Assembly: GCA_034437795.1 (NCBI GenBank)
Contig: DAOTTI010000028.1
Coordinates: 1-18,480 of the forward strand
Direction of reading: 5' to 3'
DNA: 18,480 nt
From: DAOTTI01 sp034437795
Lineage (GTDB): Bacteria; Chloroflexota; UBA11872; UBA12225
The notes under the pieces were generated by a model. It worked only from the letters and a program-made list of their open reading frames with translations, was not told the DNA's origin and did no database searches. Both the position numbers and the translations under genes were made by a program. Positions 1-6,650 of this stretch are shown here, one piece after another; the first letter of the stretch is position 1, and each line of letters opens with the position of its first letter.

Positions 1-443
1 ATCTGGAGGTGCCGCGCGTGCCCTACCACCAGATCGCCGTGCCCACCGTGGGCGCCGACGGGCCGGGGGCCACCAGCGCCGATGCCAGCCGCCCAGGGAC
101 GGCGCGTCCGGCGGGGCAGGCGCGCGCCCCGGGGGTGGAGACCTCGGCCATGGTGCGGGCGCGGGTGCTGCGGGCGCGGGAGCGCCAGCGGGGGCGCCTG
201 GCCGGCACGGGGCTGGCCTGCAACGCGGAATTGGGCCCGGCCGAGGTGCGGCGCTTCTGTCGCACCGCGCCCGAGGCGGAGGGGCTGCTGCGGGTGGCGA
301 TGCAGCGCCTGCACCTGTCGGCACGGGCCTATCACCGCGTGCTCAAGCTGGCGCGCACGATTGCCGATCTGGCTGGAGCGGAGACGATCGGGGCGCCGCA
401 CGTGGCCGAGGCCCTCCAGTACCGGCCACGACAGGAGGAGTGA
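1..443 (+). CDS. ComM/YifB-type Mg-chelatase-like AAA ATPase, C-terminal part (5' end outside the window)
   Basis: The reading frame is already open at base 3 and reads LEVPRVPY, the conserved segment that follows the AAA core in the ComM/YifB (magnesium-chelatase subunit ChlI-like) family. The family C-terminal domain then follows: RARVLRARERQR, a conserved asparagine in CNAELGPAEVRRFC, and the helical run LSARAYHRVLKLARTIADL ending in HVAEALQYRP. The protein stops at the usual place, so only the 5' part is missing. In competent bacteria ComM helps integrate transformed DNA as a branch-migration helicase; YifB in other bacteria is less well understood. Between the PRVPY segment and the RARVLRARE helix lies an Ala/Gly/Pro-rich stretch of roughly 35 residues, longer than the short loop usual there. 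The GTG at base 9 is internal and is not the real start. The family call is firm; the exact role here is inferred. Confidence 0.9.
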   Translation, partial: LEVPRVPYHQIAVPTVGADGPGATSADASRPGTARPAGQARAPGVETSAMVRARVLRARERQRGRLAGTGLACNAELGPAEVRRFCRTAPEAEGLLRVAMQRLHLSARAYHRVLKLARTIADLAGAETIGAPHVAEALQYRPRQEE

Positions 444-469
444 AGCGGCCGGTCGGTCCCCCGCGCCGC

Positions 470-487
470 CCCCGCGCCGACGCGGGG
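470..487. terminator. GC hairpin after the ComM/YifB gene
   Basis: A perfect 7-bp inverted repeat, CCCCGCG and CGCGGGG, around a 4-base loop begins 26 bases after the stop codon. There is no T-tract, so this is a stable 3'-end hairpin and not a proven intrinsic terminator. Confidence 0.3.
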
Positions 488-623
488 ACGCGGCGACGCG
501 GGGAGAAGGCCTCACCCCGTGGCCCCCTCTCCGATGGGGCGGCTCGGGGGCGCGGCGAGGGGAACCACGGGCATGGCCTGGCGCTACTGGGGCCAGGGGC
601 GCACGCCCCCGGCAATGCGCCTC

Positions 624-651
624 TTGCAGCCGGCCGAATCCGGAGTATCCT
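624..651 (+). promoter_or_regulatory. Candidate sigma-70-like promoter for the zinc-ribbon gene
   Basis: TTGCAG at 624-629 and TATCCT at 646-651 are separated by 16 bases, and each matches the consensus hexamer at 4 of 6 positions. Transcription would begin near 658, giving a leader of about 14 bases that contains just the Shine-Dalgarno sequence. No experimental support can be seen from sequence alone. Confidence 0.35.
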
Positions 652-671
652 CAATGTCGAGGAGGTGCGCT

Positions 672-917
672 ATGGTGACAATCGTCAGAGACACGGAAGC
701 GATCAAGAACGCGCTTCACGCTGGGCAGCTCACCGTCCCCGATACCTCTACCGGCTACCATCGCTCGATGTACGCCGATTGCCCGAGCTGCGGCCAGTCG
801 GCCGGCATCCGGCGGATCGTGCGCGAGCACGGTGGCGAGATCACGGGTGTCACCATGTACTGCCCGCGCTGCGCCAAGGAGTTCACGGCCTCGGTCGACT
901 CCCTCTACCTGAAGTAA
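672..917 (+). CDS. Small zinc-ribbon protein (81 aa), function unknown
   Basis: The protein has two cysteine pairs, CPSC at residues 37-40 and CPRC at 64-67, spaced like a four-cysteine zinc ribbon with a beta-hairpin between them (RRIVREHGGEITGVTMY). The N-terminal 36 residues show no recognised motif. The ATG at 672 is chosen because GAGGAGGT at 659-666 lies 5 bases upstream; an in-frame ATG at 654 would overlap that ribosome-binding site. The gene stands alone on the plus strand behind a candidate promoter and is followed by paired hairpins. Zinc ribbons of this size often bind nucleic acid or act as small regulators or assembly factors, but nothing here identifies a partner. That it is a real gene is well supported by the ribosome-binding site and the cysteine pattern; its function is not known. 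Confidence 0.75.
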   Translation: MVTIVRDTEAIKNALHAGQLTVPDTSTGYHRSMYADCPSCGQSAGIRRIVREHGGEITGVTMYCPRCAKEFTASVDSLYLK

Positions 918-946
918 TCGCCGATATCGGGCGGCAGGGGCGTCGC

Positions 947-971
947 GAGCCTGAGCCGGGGGCGTCAGGCT
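947..971. repeat. Hairpin copy 1, related to the hairpin at 1011-1051
   Basis: AGCCTGA (948-954) and TCAGGCT (965-971) form a 7-bp stem around a G-rich loop. The sequence GAGCCTGAGCCGGGGG here recurs at 1019-1034, so the two hairpins are copies of one element. Confidence 0.55.
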
Positions 972-1010
972 GCTGGCCTATCGGTAGCGGAAGTGGCCTG
1001 AGTGAGAGAG

Positions 1011-1051
1011 GCACCGTGAGCCTGAGCCGGGGGGCCTCAGGCTCACGGTGC
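1011..1051. terminator. Strong 16-bp hairpin (copy 2) after the zinc-ribbon gene
   Basis: GCACCGTGAGCCTGAG at 1011-1026 is perfectly complementary to 1036-1051, with a 9-base loop (CCGGGGGGC). The very stable stem lies about 95 bases after the zinc-ribbon stop. There is no T-tract, so it may end or stabilise transcripts but is not a canonical intrinsic terminator. Its core is a second copy of the element at 947-971. Confidence 0.45.
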
Positions 1052-1120
1052 GCTGCGCCGAAGCGAGTCAGGAGCGTCGCCGGGGCGAGATCCGGCTGTT
1101 CCTAGCCTGGGTCAAGGAGC

Positions 1121-1193
1121 GGGGCCCTCACCGCCGCCCGCTGCGCGAGCCCCCGCTCTCCCACGGGAAGAGGCAACGCCTCGCTGGCCATGA
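1121..1193 (+). repeat. Dispersed CCCTCACC-type repeat, copy 1
   Basis: The left part (CCCTCACCGCCGCCCGCT, then CCGCTCTCCCAC and GGAAGA) closely matches the copy at 6651-6704. The right end, CCTCGCTGGCCATGA at 1179-1193, is identical to 10062-10076 beside another copy. It ends just before an ATG at 1194 that would otherwise be taken as the next gene's start. Confidence 0.65.
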
Positions 1194-1319
1194 ATGATCG
1201 AGGCTGGCGCCGGCATACGAGGTAGGGGCTGCTCTACCAGAAGGCGCCGCACGGGTAGAATCCGGCTGCCGTTGGCTCGTAGCGCAGCAGGTGATCTCTC
1301 GGGCACTGATCCGTCGGGC

Positions 1320-2072
1320 ATGGCCGGCCGGGCGTGGCAGCGGGCCGCGCGCTGGCTCCCCCGCCACCTGCCCGGAATGCTGGCCCTCATCGCGCACGGC
1401 GCGGCTGGCCGCGACGAAGACGTGCGCGGTGCGCCGGTGGAGCTGCTGGCGGTGACCTACCTCCCCGTAGAGGGGGGCGCGCTGGCGCGTGCTCAGCAGG
1501 GGCTGGAGCGGCTGCTGGCCCCGGCCCGCGTCTCGCTGATGGCCATCGAGGCGCACCGCCTGGGGTGGCTGCCGCCATCGGTCACGCAGCAGTCCCTGCT
1601 GGCCGGGGGCGTCCTGCTCTGGGGGGATCCCGCTGCACTGCGCGTGATCCCAAGCTGGCGCCCCGACCAGCTCGACCCCCGCCTGGCGCTGGACGAGCTT
1701 GACGGGGCCGAGGCAGAGCTTGCTGCCGGCTGGCCTGACCTGGCGGTGCAGCGCGCGGCCGGCGCGCTCCTCATTGCGCGGCGGGCGTATACGGCGCGCT
1801 TCGACGAGCGACCGGCCGCGCTAGGCCGCGTCTGGCCGGAGGCGCCGCCAATGGAGGCGTCGCCGGCTGACGACGCGGCGTCTCATGCCGCACGCTTCGT
1901 CGGCCGCGCGCGAGCGCTCCTGCACGACTGGCTCTTTACCTGGGAAGGCGGGCCGCCGGCCTCGGAGGCCGTCCGCTGTTACATCGAGATGTGGCGGCGG
2001 GGCAGGGGCGCAAGGGCCGCGCCGCGGGGTGGCATGGGCGCCCTGCGGCGTCTGCCGGAGGGCGCATCGTGA
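1320..2072 (+). CDS. Uncharacterised 250-aa protein coupled to the glycosyltransferase; weakly nucleotidyltransferase-like
   Basis: Not confidently recognised. From residue 18 it reads PGMLALIAHGAAGRDEDVRG followed by VELLAVTYLP, which has the rhythm of a Pol-beta-type nucleotidyltransferase (Gly-rich turn, then a strand), but the catalytic Asp-x-Asp is not evident, so any activity is doubtful. The C-terminal half is Ala-rich and probably helical, with a HEPN-like feel around LLIARRAYTARF and RARALLHDWLF. The frame is open from an ATG at 1194, but that start lies at the edge of a dispersed repeat and would add an Arg-rich, unlikely N-terminus; the ATG at 1320 is preferred although it lacks a clear Shine-Dalgarno. 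The stop overlaps the GTG of the next gene (GTGA), so the two are co-translated and probably act in the same glycan or surface-polymer pathway. Confidence 0.6.
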   Translation: MAGRAWQRAARWLPRHLPGMLALIAHGAAGRDEDVRGAPVELLAVTYLPVEGGALARAQQGLERLLAPARVSLMAIEAHRLGWLPPSVTQQSLLAGGVLLWGDPAALRVIPSWRPDQLDPRLALDELDGAEAELAAGWPDLAVQRAAGALLIARRAYTARFDERPAALGRVWPEAPPMEASPADDAASHAARFVGRARALLHDWLFTWEGGPPASEAVRCYIEMWRRGRGARAAPRGGMGALRRLPEGAS

Positions 2073-3211
2073 CCGAGCCGCTCCTCTCTGTGGTCATCCC
2101 TACCTACTGCCGTCCGGAGGCGCTGGCGCGCACGCTGCAGGCGCTGGCCAAGCAGGAGCTGGAGGTGCCGTGGGAGGTGGTCGTCTGCGACGATGGCTCG
2201 CCACCGGAGCAGGTGGAGCAGGCCAGGGCGGCGGCTGCGGCGGTGCGCGCCGGCCACGCCGTGCCGGTGACGGTGGTGGCGGAGGGGCACAGGGGGCCGG
2301 CGGCCGCCCGCAACGCCGGCGCGCGGGCTGCCCGCGGCCCGCTGCTTGCGTTCCTGGACGACGATTGCTTGCCCGCGCCGGGATGGCTGGCGGCGCACTG
2401 GCAGGCGCATCGCCGCGGGGAACGGCTGGCGGTGGTGGGCCACGTGGCCTGGGACCCTGCACTGCGCGTCACCCCGTTCATGGAGCTCGTGGCGCGTGGG
2501 GCGCAGTTCCACTTCGACGCGATCGCCGACCCCGAGCGCGTCCCGTTTAGCTGCTTCTACACGGCGAACTGCTCCCTGTCGCGCGCCGATCTGGACGCGG
2601 CCGGCTGGTTCGACGCCACGCTGCCCCCGTTCATGGAGGACACCGAGTTCGCCTACCGCCTGACGCAGTGCGGCGTCCGCATCGTATACCGGCCGCAGGC
2701 CCTGGTCTACCACACGCATGCCGTGGCGCTGGCGTCCTACCTTGAGCGCCAGCGGAAGGCGGGGCAGGCCGCGGTGCAGGTGGCGCAGCGCCATCCCGAG
2801 CTGTTCGAGCTCGTGGGCGTGGGGGATGTCGCGGATGTGGCGCTGCGCGAGCAGTTCTACACCGCGCTGCTCCGCTACGCCTTCGTGCTCGGCGTGGAGG
2901 ATGGGCTGATGGAGCGCGCCCGCGCGGGGGCGATCACCGGCGCGGAGCTGCGGAGCCAGTTCGAGGGCTGGCTCGCCCACTGGGCCGTCCGGCAGGCTTC
3001 CACCATCCGCGCCTGGCGGGAGCGCGCCCGCGCGCTGGAGCAGGAGGTGCGCCAGCGCGACGAGCATCTGGCACTCGTCGTGCAAGAAAAGGACGCGCGC
3101 ATTGCGGCCCTGGAGGCGGAGCTGCGGCGCCTGCACCGCCTGCCCCCGCTCCGTCTCTACCGCACGCTGCGGCGGTTGGTCTCGCGCTGGCTGCTCCGGC
3201 ACAATGGGTAA
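2069..3211 (+). CDS. Family-2 glycosyltransferase with C-terminal coiled coil
   Basis: A GT-A fold family-2 glycosyltransferase of 380 residues. Visible motifs in order: the N-terminal nucleotide-binding strand LLSVVIPTYCRPEAL (5-19), DDG at 41-43, ARNAGARAARGPLLAFLDDDC with the metal-binding DDD at 97-99, the acceptor-site NCSLSR (168-172), and the catalytic-base region FMEDTEFAYRL with Glu-Asp at 190-191. Residues about 315-357 form a charged heptad-like coiled coil, and the end is basic. There is no membrane segment, so it is probably cytoplasmic or peripheral and uses an NDP-sugar; donor and acceptor cannot be told. The GTG start at 2069 overlaps the upstream stop and has GGAGGG at 2057-2062, 6 bases away. 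A longer in-frame ATG at 1991 would read through the upstream gene and lacks family similarity. Confidence 0.92.
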   Translation: MTEPLLSVVIPTYCRPEALARTLQALAKQELEVPWEVVVCDDGSPPEQVEQARAAAAAVRAGHAVPVTVVAEGHRGPAAARNAGARAARGPLLAFLDDDCLPAPGWLAAHWQAHRRGERLAVVGHVAWDPALRVTPFMELVARGAQFHFDAIADPERVPFSCFYTANCSLSRADLDAAGWFDATLPPFMEDTEFAYRLTQCGVRIVYRPQALVYHTHAVALASYLERQRKAGQAAVQVAQRHPELFELVGVGDVADVALREQFYTALLRYAFVLGVEDGLMERARAGAITGAELRSQFEGWLAHWAVRQASTIRAWRERARALEQEVRQRDEHLALVVQEKDARIAALEAELRRLHRLPPLRLYRTLRRLVSRWLLRHNG

Positions 3212-3238
3212 GGGCACAACGCGCGCAAGGTGGGGATC

Positions 3239-3586
3239 ATGCCGGATGAATGGAACGACGAAGCAGCAGAATCGCTGGAAGCCCAGGCGTCCCGGATTGT
3301 GTCCGGCCTGGTCATGCTGGCGGGCAACGACGAGGCGTGCCGGCTGCTGGGCGTGATCGGCACGCTGGAGGACGAGGTGGACGTCACCTTCCTGAACGAC
3401 CCGCTGGCCTGGATCGCGAACGAGATCGTGAGCGCCATCCGTTACGAGCAGGACGAGAGCGAGGGCGTCCCCCTCTCATACCTGGTGGCGCTGGTCCGCC
3501 TCTACCGCATCCTGAGCGGCGGGATCCTCGATGAGCGCGAGCTGCGGGAGGCCGTCCTCGATGCCCTGGCTGAGGAGGAGGCGTAG
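3239..3586 (+). CDS. Small acidic protein of unknown function (115 aa)
   Basis: Not recognised. The protein is acidic and mostly helical (ESLEAQASRIVSGLVMLAG, PLSYLVALVRLYRILSGG), and ends in LDERELREAVLDALAEEEA. It has no signal peptide, membrane segment or cysteine motif. The ATG at 3239 is chosen because AAGG at 3227-3230, within AAGGTGGGG, lies 8 bases upstream; a GTG at 3230 in the same frame would overlap that site. It begins 27 bases after the glycosyltransferase stop on the same strand, so it is likely the third gene of that unit. Codon use and length support a real gene; function is unknown. Confidence 0.7.
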   Translation: MPDEWNDEAAESLEAQASRIVSGLVMLAGNDEACRLLGVIGTLEDEVDVTFLNDPLAWIANEIVSAIRYEQDESEGVPLSYLVALVRLYRILSGGILDERELREAVLDALAEEEA

Positions 3587-3603
3587 CCCTCACCACTGGC
3601 ATC

Positions 3604-3626
3604 CGGACAGGCGCCGGCCGTGTCCG
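3604..3626. terminator. Hairpin between convergent genes
   Basis: CGGACA (3604-3609) pairs with TGTCCG (3621-3626), and the stem extends inward by GGC/GCC with one unpaired G. It sits in the 41-base gap between two converging genes, where a bidirectional terminator would be expected. No T-tract on either side. Confidence 0.45.
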
Positions 3627-3627
3627 C

Positions 3628-4443
3628 TCAGCGCTGCCACTGCATCGTGCCGACGGCGATGAAGGTGCGCGTTGATTCGACCGCCTCAATCCCCTGAATG
3701 CGGTGGAAGACCAGTTCGTCCAGCGCATCCTGGTCGGGAACCTCCACCTTGGCGATGACGTCGGTCTCGCCGTAGATGGCGGAGGCCTCCACCACCCCCG
3801 GATAGGAGCGGAGCTCCTCCACCAGGCCCCCAATCTGCTTGGCCGGTACCTTGATCAGCACCCACGCTCTCATCGGTCGCTTCACAGACTTGCCTCTCCT
3901 CTCCTGCCCCGCGTGCTGCACGGTGCCGCCCCGCGCTGGCGCTGGCTCCGCGGGGCGGCCGTGCGTCCCCCGCGGGACGGCGCCTGCGTCCAGCCGGAAG
4001 CGGTGCACCCGGGGCAGCCCCGTGATGATGCGCGCCTCGAACAGCCGGTCGAGAATGGCGTGGATGTCCGAGTCGTGCGGCGCGCTCAGCCGCGCCAGGA
4101 TGTCGGCCGTCTCACCGTAGACCGCGGCCACCTCCAGGACGTGCTCATCCTCGCGCAGGAGGCGCAGGGCATCCGCCCACCGGCGGACGGGCGCAGGGAA
4201 GAAGACGTACGCGCCCTCCCGAGCGCCCCGCGTCAGCAGCTCGTGGGCGCGCTGCACTGAGATGCCGCGCTGATAATAGCGCCAGATGGCGCGGATGGTG
4301 CGGAGGTCCTGCTCGGAATAGTCGCGCCGCGCGATGCGGGCCTTCTGCAGCTTCGCCGGGTGGATGTAGCCCTGAGACTCGAGGTAGTGGACGAACCGCT
4401 TCTCCACGCCGGGGACGGCCCGCAGCACGTCTTGCAGCCGCAT
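3628..4443 (-). CDS. Regulator with MerR-like helix-turn-helix and two Lrp/AsnC (RAM) ligand-binding-like domains
   Basis: Residues 1-75 look like a MerR-type DNA-binding domain: a helix-turn-helix (VLRAVPGVEKRFVHYLESQGYIHP) then the wing and helix RRDYSEQDLRTIRAIWRYYQRGISVQRAHELL. Residues about 90-150 and 191-271 are two RAM-like alpha-beta domains of the kind that bind amino acids in Lrp/AsnC proteins; each carries the same motif, AAVYGETADILARL at 106-119 and SAIYGETDVIAKV at 221-233. A Pro/Gly-rich linker (about 152-190) joins them. MerR domains normally carry unrelated effector modules and Lrp proteins normally have one RAM domain with an AsnC-type HTH. The ATG at 4443 gives an intact MerR domain but has only a poor ribosome-binding site. 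A strong internal Shine-Dalgarno precedes a GTG at 3885, so a short RAM-only product is possible. A 10-bp tandem repeat lies just upstream. Likely an amino-acid-responsive regulator; the ligand is unknown. Confidence 0.82.
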   Translation of the reverse strand: MRLQDVLRAVPGVEKRFVHYLESQGYIHPAKLQKARIARRDYSEQDLRTIRAIWRYYQRGISVQRAHELLTRGAREGAYVFFPAPVRRWADALRLLREDEHVLEVAAVYGETADILARLSAPHDSDIHAILDRLFEARIITGLPRVHRFRLDAGAVPRGTHGRPAEPAPARGGTVQHAGQERRGKSVKRPMRAWVLIKVPAKQIGGLVEELRSYPGVVEASAIYGETDVIAKVEVPDQDALDELVFHRIQGIEAVESTRTFIAVGTMQWQR

Positions 4444-4458
4444 CTCCGCGATTCATCT

Positions 4459-4478
4459 TACGAGACCGTACGAGACCG
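4459..4478. promoter_or_regulatory. 10-bp tandem direct repeat upstream of the MerR/RAM regulator
   Basis: TACGAGACCG occurs twice head to tail (4459-4468, 4469-4478), a spacing of about one helical turn, 15 bases before the regulator's start codon on the minus strand. It is a candidate operator for autoregulation; no promoter boxes are clear around it. Confidence 0.35.
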
Positions 4479-4558
4479 CCGGCGGCCCCACGAAGGCGTC
4501 TCCGGCGATCAGGCCCCGCCGCCCAGCACGGCGCGCCGGCGGCGCAACTGGAGGCGTC

Positions 4559-6256
4559 CTATCTGGTGATAGACGTCACTGCAGTGTGCGCCGGCTGCAG
4601 GGCGGGGGCCGGCCCGCGGGCCGGCGGGCGCACGCTCCTGGCCCAGCAGGTGATCCAGCGCAGCGGAGACGGCGACTGGGCCGCGCGCAGCTCCGCATAG
4701 GCCTGCATCAGGGCCCGCGCCAGCTTGGCCGGATCGTGCCGCGTCGGGCGCGACTCATCGACCACGTCGGCCTCGATGACCTGGATGCCCAGGGGTGCGA
4801 GGGCGGCGGCGCCGTCGGAAGGGCGGGTGACGCCCCACTCGGATGGGATCTCGGGCTGGAGATTGCTGTTCACCAGCACATGGGTGAACGGGACGAGCGC
4901 CGCCCGGTTCCCTTCGGTACGGCCGACCGGTACCGCCAGGCGCTCCTCCAGATGCTGGTGAATGGCCCGCACGTGGTCCACCACGTCGTAGCCATCCGTC
5001 TCGCCCGGCTGGGTGGCGACGTTACAGACGTAGATCTTGACCGCGCGTGACCAGCACAGCGCGCGGGCCAGGTCGTCCACCAGCAGATTGGGCAGGATGC
5101 TCGTGTACAGGCTGCCGGGGCCGATCACGATCAGGTCGGCGTCGAGCAGGCTGCGCACCACCTCGGGGTAGACGGCGGGGTGCTCCGGCCGCAGGAACAC
5201 GCGCTGGATGGGATTACCGCCATCCGTCATCTCTGCCGGCGATCCATCCTCGCACCGCAGCGGGCCGGCCTCTCCTGCTGCGCCGTTCGTTCCTGCCTCG
5301 ATCGTCTGCGGAGGTGCCGGCGCGCCGAACGCGGGCAGAGAAGATTGCGCCGGCCGTGGCGCTGCGCCAGCGTCGTGCTCGGCCGTGGCGTTGTGCCCTG
5401 CCGTCTGGTGGCCGGACTGCCCCTGGTGGCTCTGGCCCGAGACGACGGCCGGGATCAGGCTTTCCCCATGCACCACGGACTGGTCGGCCAGCTCGGCGCA
5501 AAGGGTCACGTCTTCCAGTGTGGACGGCAGGATCCGCCCGCGCACGGCCAGCACGCGGCTGGACTCCTCCAGGGCGTGCTCGAAGCTGCCGGTGATCTGG
5601 GCCAGGGCCGCGATGAACAGGTTGCCGAACGAGTGTCCCTTGAGGTCGCTGCCGGCGGCCTGGAAGCGGTGCTCGAAGAGCCGCGTGACGAGGGGATCGG
5701 CGTCAGCCAGGGCCGCAATGCACTGCCGGAAATCCCCAGGCGGTAGCAGGCGCAGGTCGCGCCGCAGCCGGCCGGACGAGCCGCCGTCGTCGCAGACGGT
5801 GACCACGGCGGTGATGTTGCTGGTGTGCTCTTTCATTCCCCGCAGCAGCGTGGACAGGCCGGTCCCGCCTCCGATGGCCACCACCTTGATCCCGCGCCGC
5901 AGCACGCGCTGCTCATAGAGCGCCTCGCCCACGCGGCCGCGGTAGTGGGGCACCAGCAGCCCCAGAAAGGTGGCCAGCAGGTGGACGGTGGAAAGCACCA
6001 TGAGGGCGGCGCCGGCGCCAAAGAGAAGCAGCCCGCGCTCCAGACGGGGGATGAACTGCAAGGTCAGGTAGTAGACCGGGCTTGGGAAAGGGGCCGTCCG
6101 GTAGAGGTGCGTCAGGATGAGGCCCAGGCCGAGCGCGATCAAGGTGAGCGAGAACAGATAGACGATGATCCAGCGCTTGATCCCAAGGCCAGGCTGCAGC
6201 CACCGCCATAAACGGGCCCAACGCTCCTGGCCGGAGATCGAAGCGAGCTGACCCAT
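4559..6256 (-). CDS. yvcK: YvcK/CofD-like family protein (gluconeogenesis factor type), membrane-anchored, with a long internal insertion
   Basis: The YvcK (UDP-GlcNAc-binding, 'gluconeogenesis factor') family is recognised by KVVAIGGGTGLSTLLRGMK (124-142), VVTVCDDGGSSGRLR (151-165), GDFRQC (174-179), KGHSFGNL (206-213), the strand DLIVIGPGSLYTSILPNLL (374-392) and QPGETDGY (416-423). In Firmicutes YvcK affects growth on gluconeogenic carbon sources, cell shape and PBP1 placement. Here residues 28-50 and about 73-103 are two hydrophobic segments, so the catalytic-like core is tethered to the inner face of the membrane. Residues about 271-348 are a His/Gln/Gly/Ala-rich low-complexity insertion between VVHGESLIPAV and IQRVFLRPEHP, where the family normally has only a short loop. 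The ATG at 6256 has AAAGGGA upstream; an ATG at 6436 would add an Arg-rich non-conserved leader. Usual partners rapZ and whiA are absent from this window. Confidence 0.93.
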   Translation of the reverse strand: MGQLASISGQERWARLWRWLQPGLGIKRWIIVYLFSLTLIALGLGLILTHLYRTAPFPSPVYYLTLQFIPRLERGLLLFGAGAALMVLSTVHLLATFLGLLVPHYRGRVGEALYEQRVLRRGIKVVAIGGGTGLSTLLRGMKEHTSNITAVVTVCDDGGSSGRLRRDLRLLPPGDFRQCIAALADADPLVTRLFEHRFQAAGSDLKGHSFGNLFIAALAQITGSFEHALEESSRVLAVRGRILPSTLEDVTLCAELADQSVVHGESLIPAVVSGQSHQGQSGHQTAGHNATAEHDAGAAPRPAQSSLPAFGAPAPPQTIEAGTNGAAGEAGPLRCEDGSPAEMTDGGNPIQRVFLRPEHPAVYPEVVRSLLDADLIVIGPGSLYTSILPNLLVDDLARALCWSRAVKIYVCNVATQPGETDGYDVVDHVRAIHQHLEERLAVPVGRTEGNRAALVPFTHVLVNSNLQPEIPSEWGVTRPSDGAAALAPLGIQVIEADVVDESRPTRHDPAKLARALMQAYAELRAAQSPSPLRWITCWARSVRPPARGPAPALQPAHTAVTSITR

Positions 6257-6650
6257 GTTGTCCCTTTCGTCTCGCCGGGTTCCGTCGATCACAAAGCAAA
6301 AAACGTGCCGTGCCCGCCGGCGATGCCGGCGACGTTGAAGGAGATGCCCGTCACAGAAGTGCCAGTACCTGAGCGTGGAGGCGGGCGCCTCTCCCCATCC
6401 AGGCGGTGGTCGCCCGATGCAGTCGGACCAGGCCAATGGCTGTCACAGTCGGCGAGACTGTCCCCCCCGAAATGCCTGCCGTGGCGACCGAACGCAGGCG
6501 GTCGAGGCCGGCGCCGGCCACCGCTGGACGGACCATCAACGGATGAACCACCAATTGGGAAAACGGCCCGCGGCACGGGGCCGCCTCCCCGCTGGCCCGA
6601 AAGTCCGCCCTTCGTCTGGCGCCGGCCCTGGACTGGATGATCCTACCAGT

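Larger units (their letters stand above)
918..1319. other. Intergenic stretch holding twin hairpins and a dispersed repeat
   Basis: No convincing gene is seen. It contains two related hairpins (947-971 and 1011-1051) and one copy of the dispersed CCCTCACC repeat (1121-1193). TAGAAT at 1256-1261 resembles a -10 box (5 of 6) but the -35 region at 1233-1238 is poor. It could still serve the gene starting near 1320. Confidence 0.5.

Noticed and set aside
440..1105. 221-residue plus-strand open frame running over the zinc-ribbon gene
   Set aside because: It covers hairpins and intergenic sequence, is Arg/Gly-rich and conflicts with the zinc-ribbon frame, which has a good ribosome-binding site and cysteine pattern.
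1228..1239. Minus-strand TGGTAGAGCAGC, resembling a tRNA D-arm
   Set aside because: The expected anticodon stem does not pair and there is no GGTTCGAATCC-like T-arm.
1979..3217. 412-residue minus-strand open frame opposite the glycosyltransferase
   Set aside because: Antisense of a clear GT2 gene with intact motifs; no independent similarity and no ribosome-binding site.
6298..6331. Intrinsic terminator upstream of yvcK (stem plus T6 on the minus strand)
   Set aside because: The T-run is 11 bases away from a 7-bp stem with a 3-base loop, too far for a standard intrinsic terminator.
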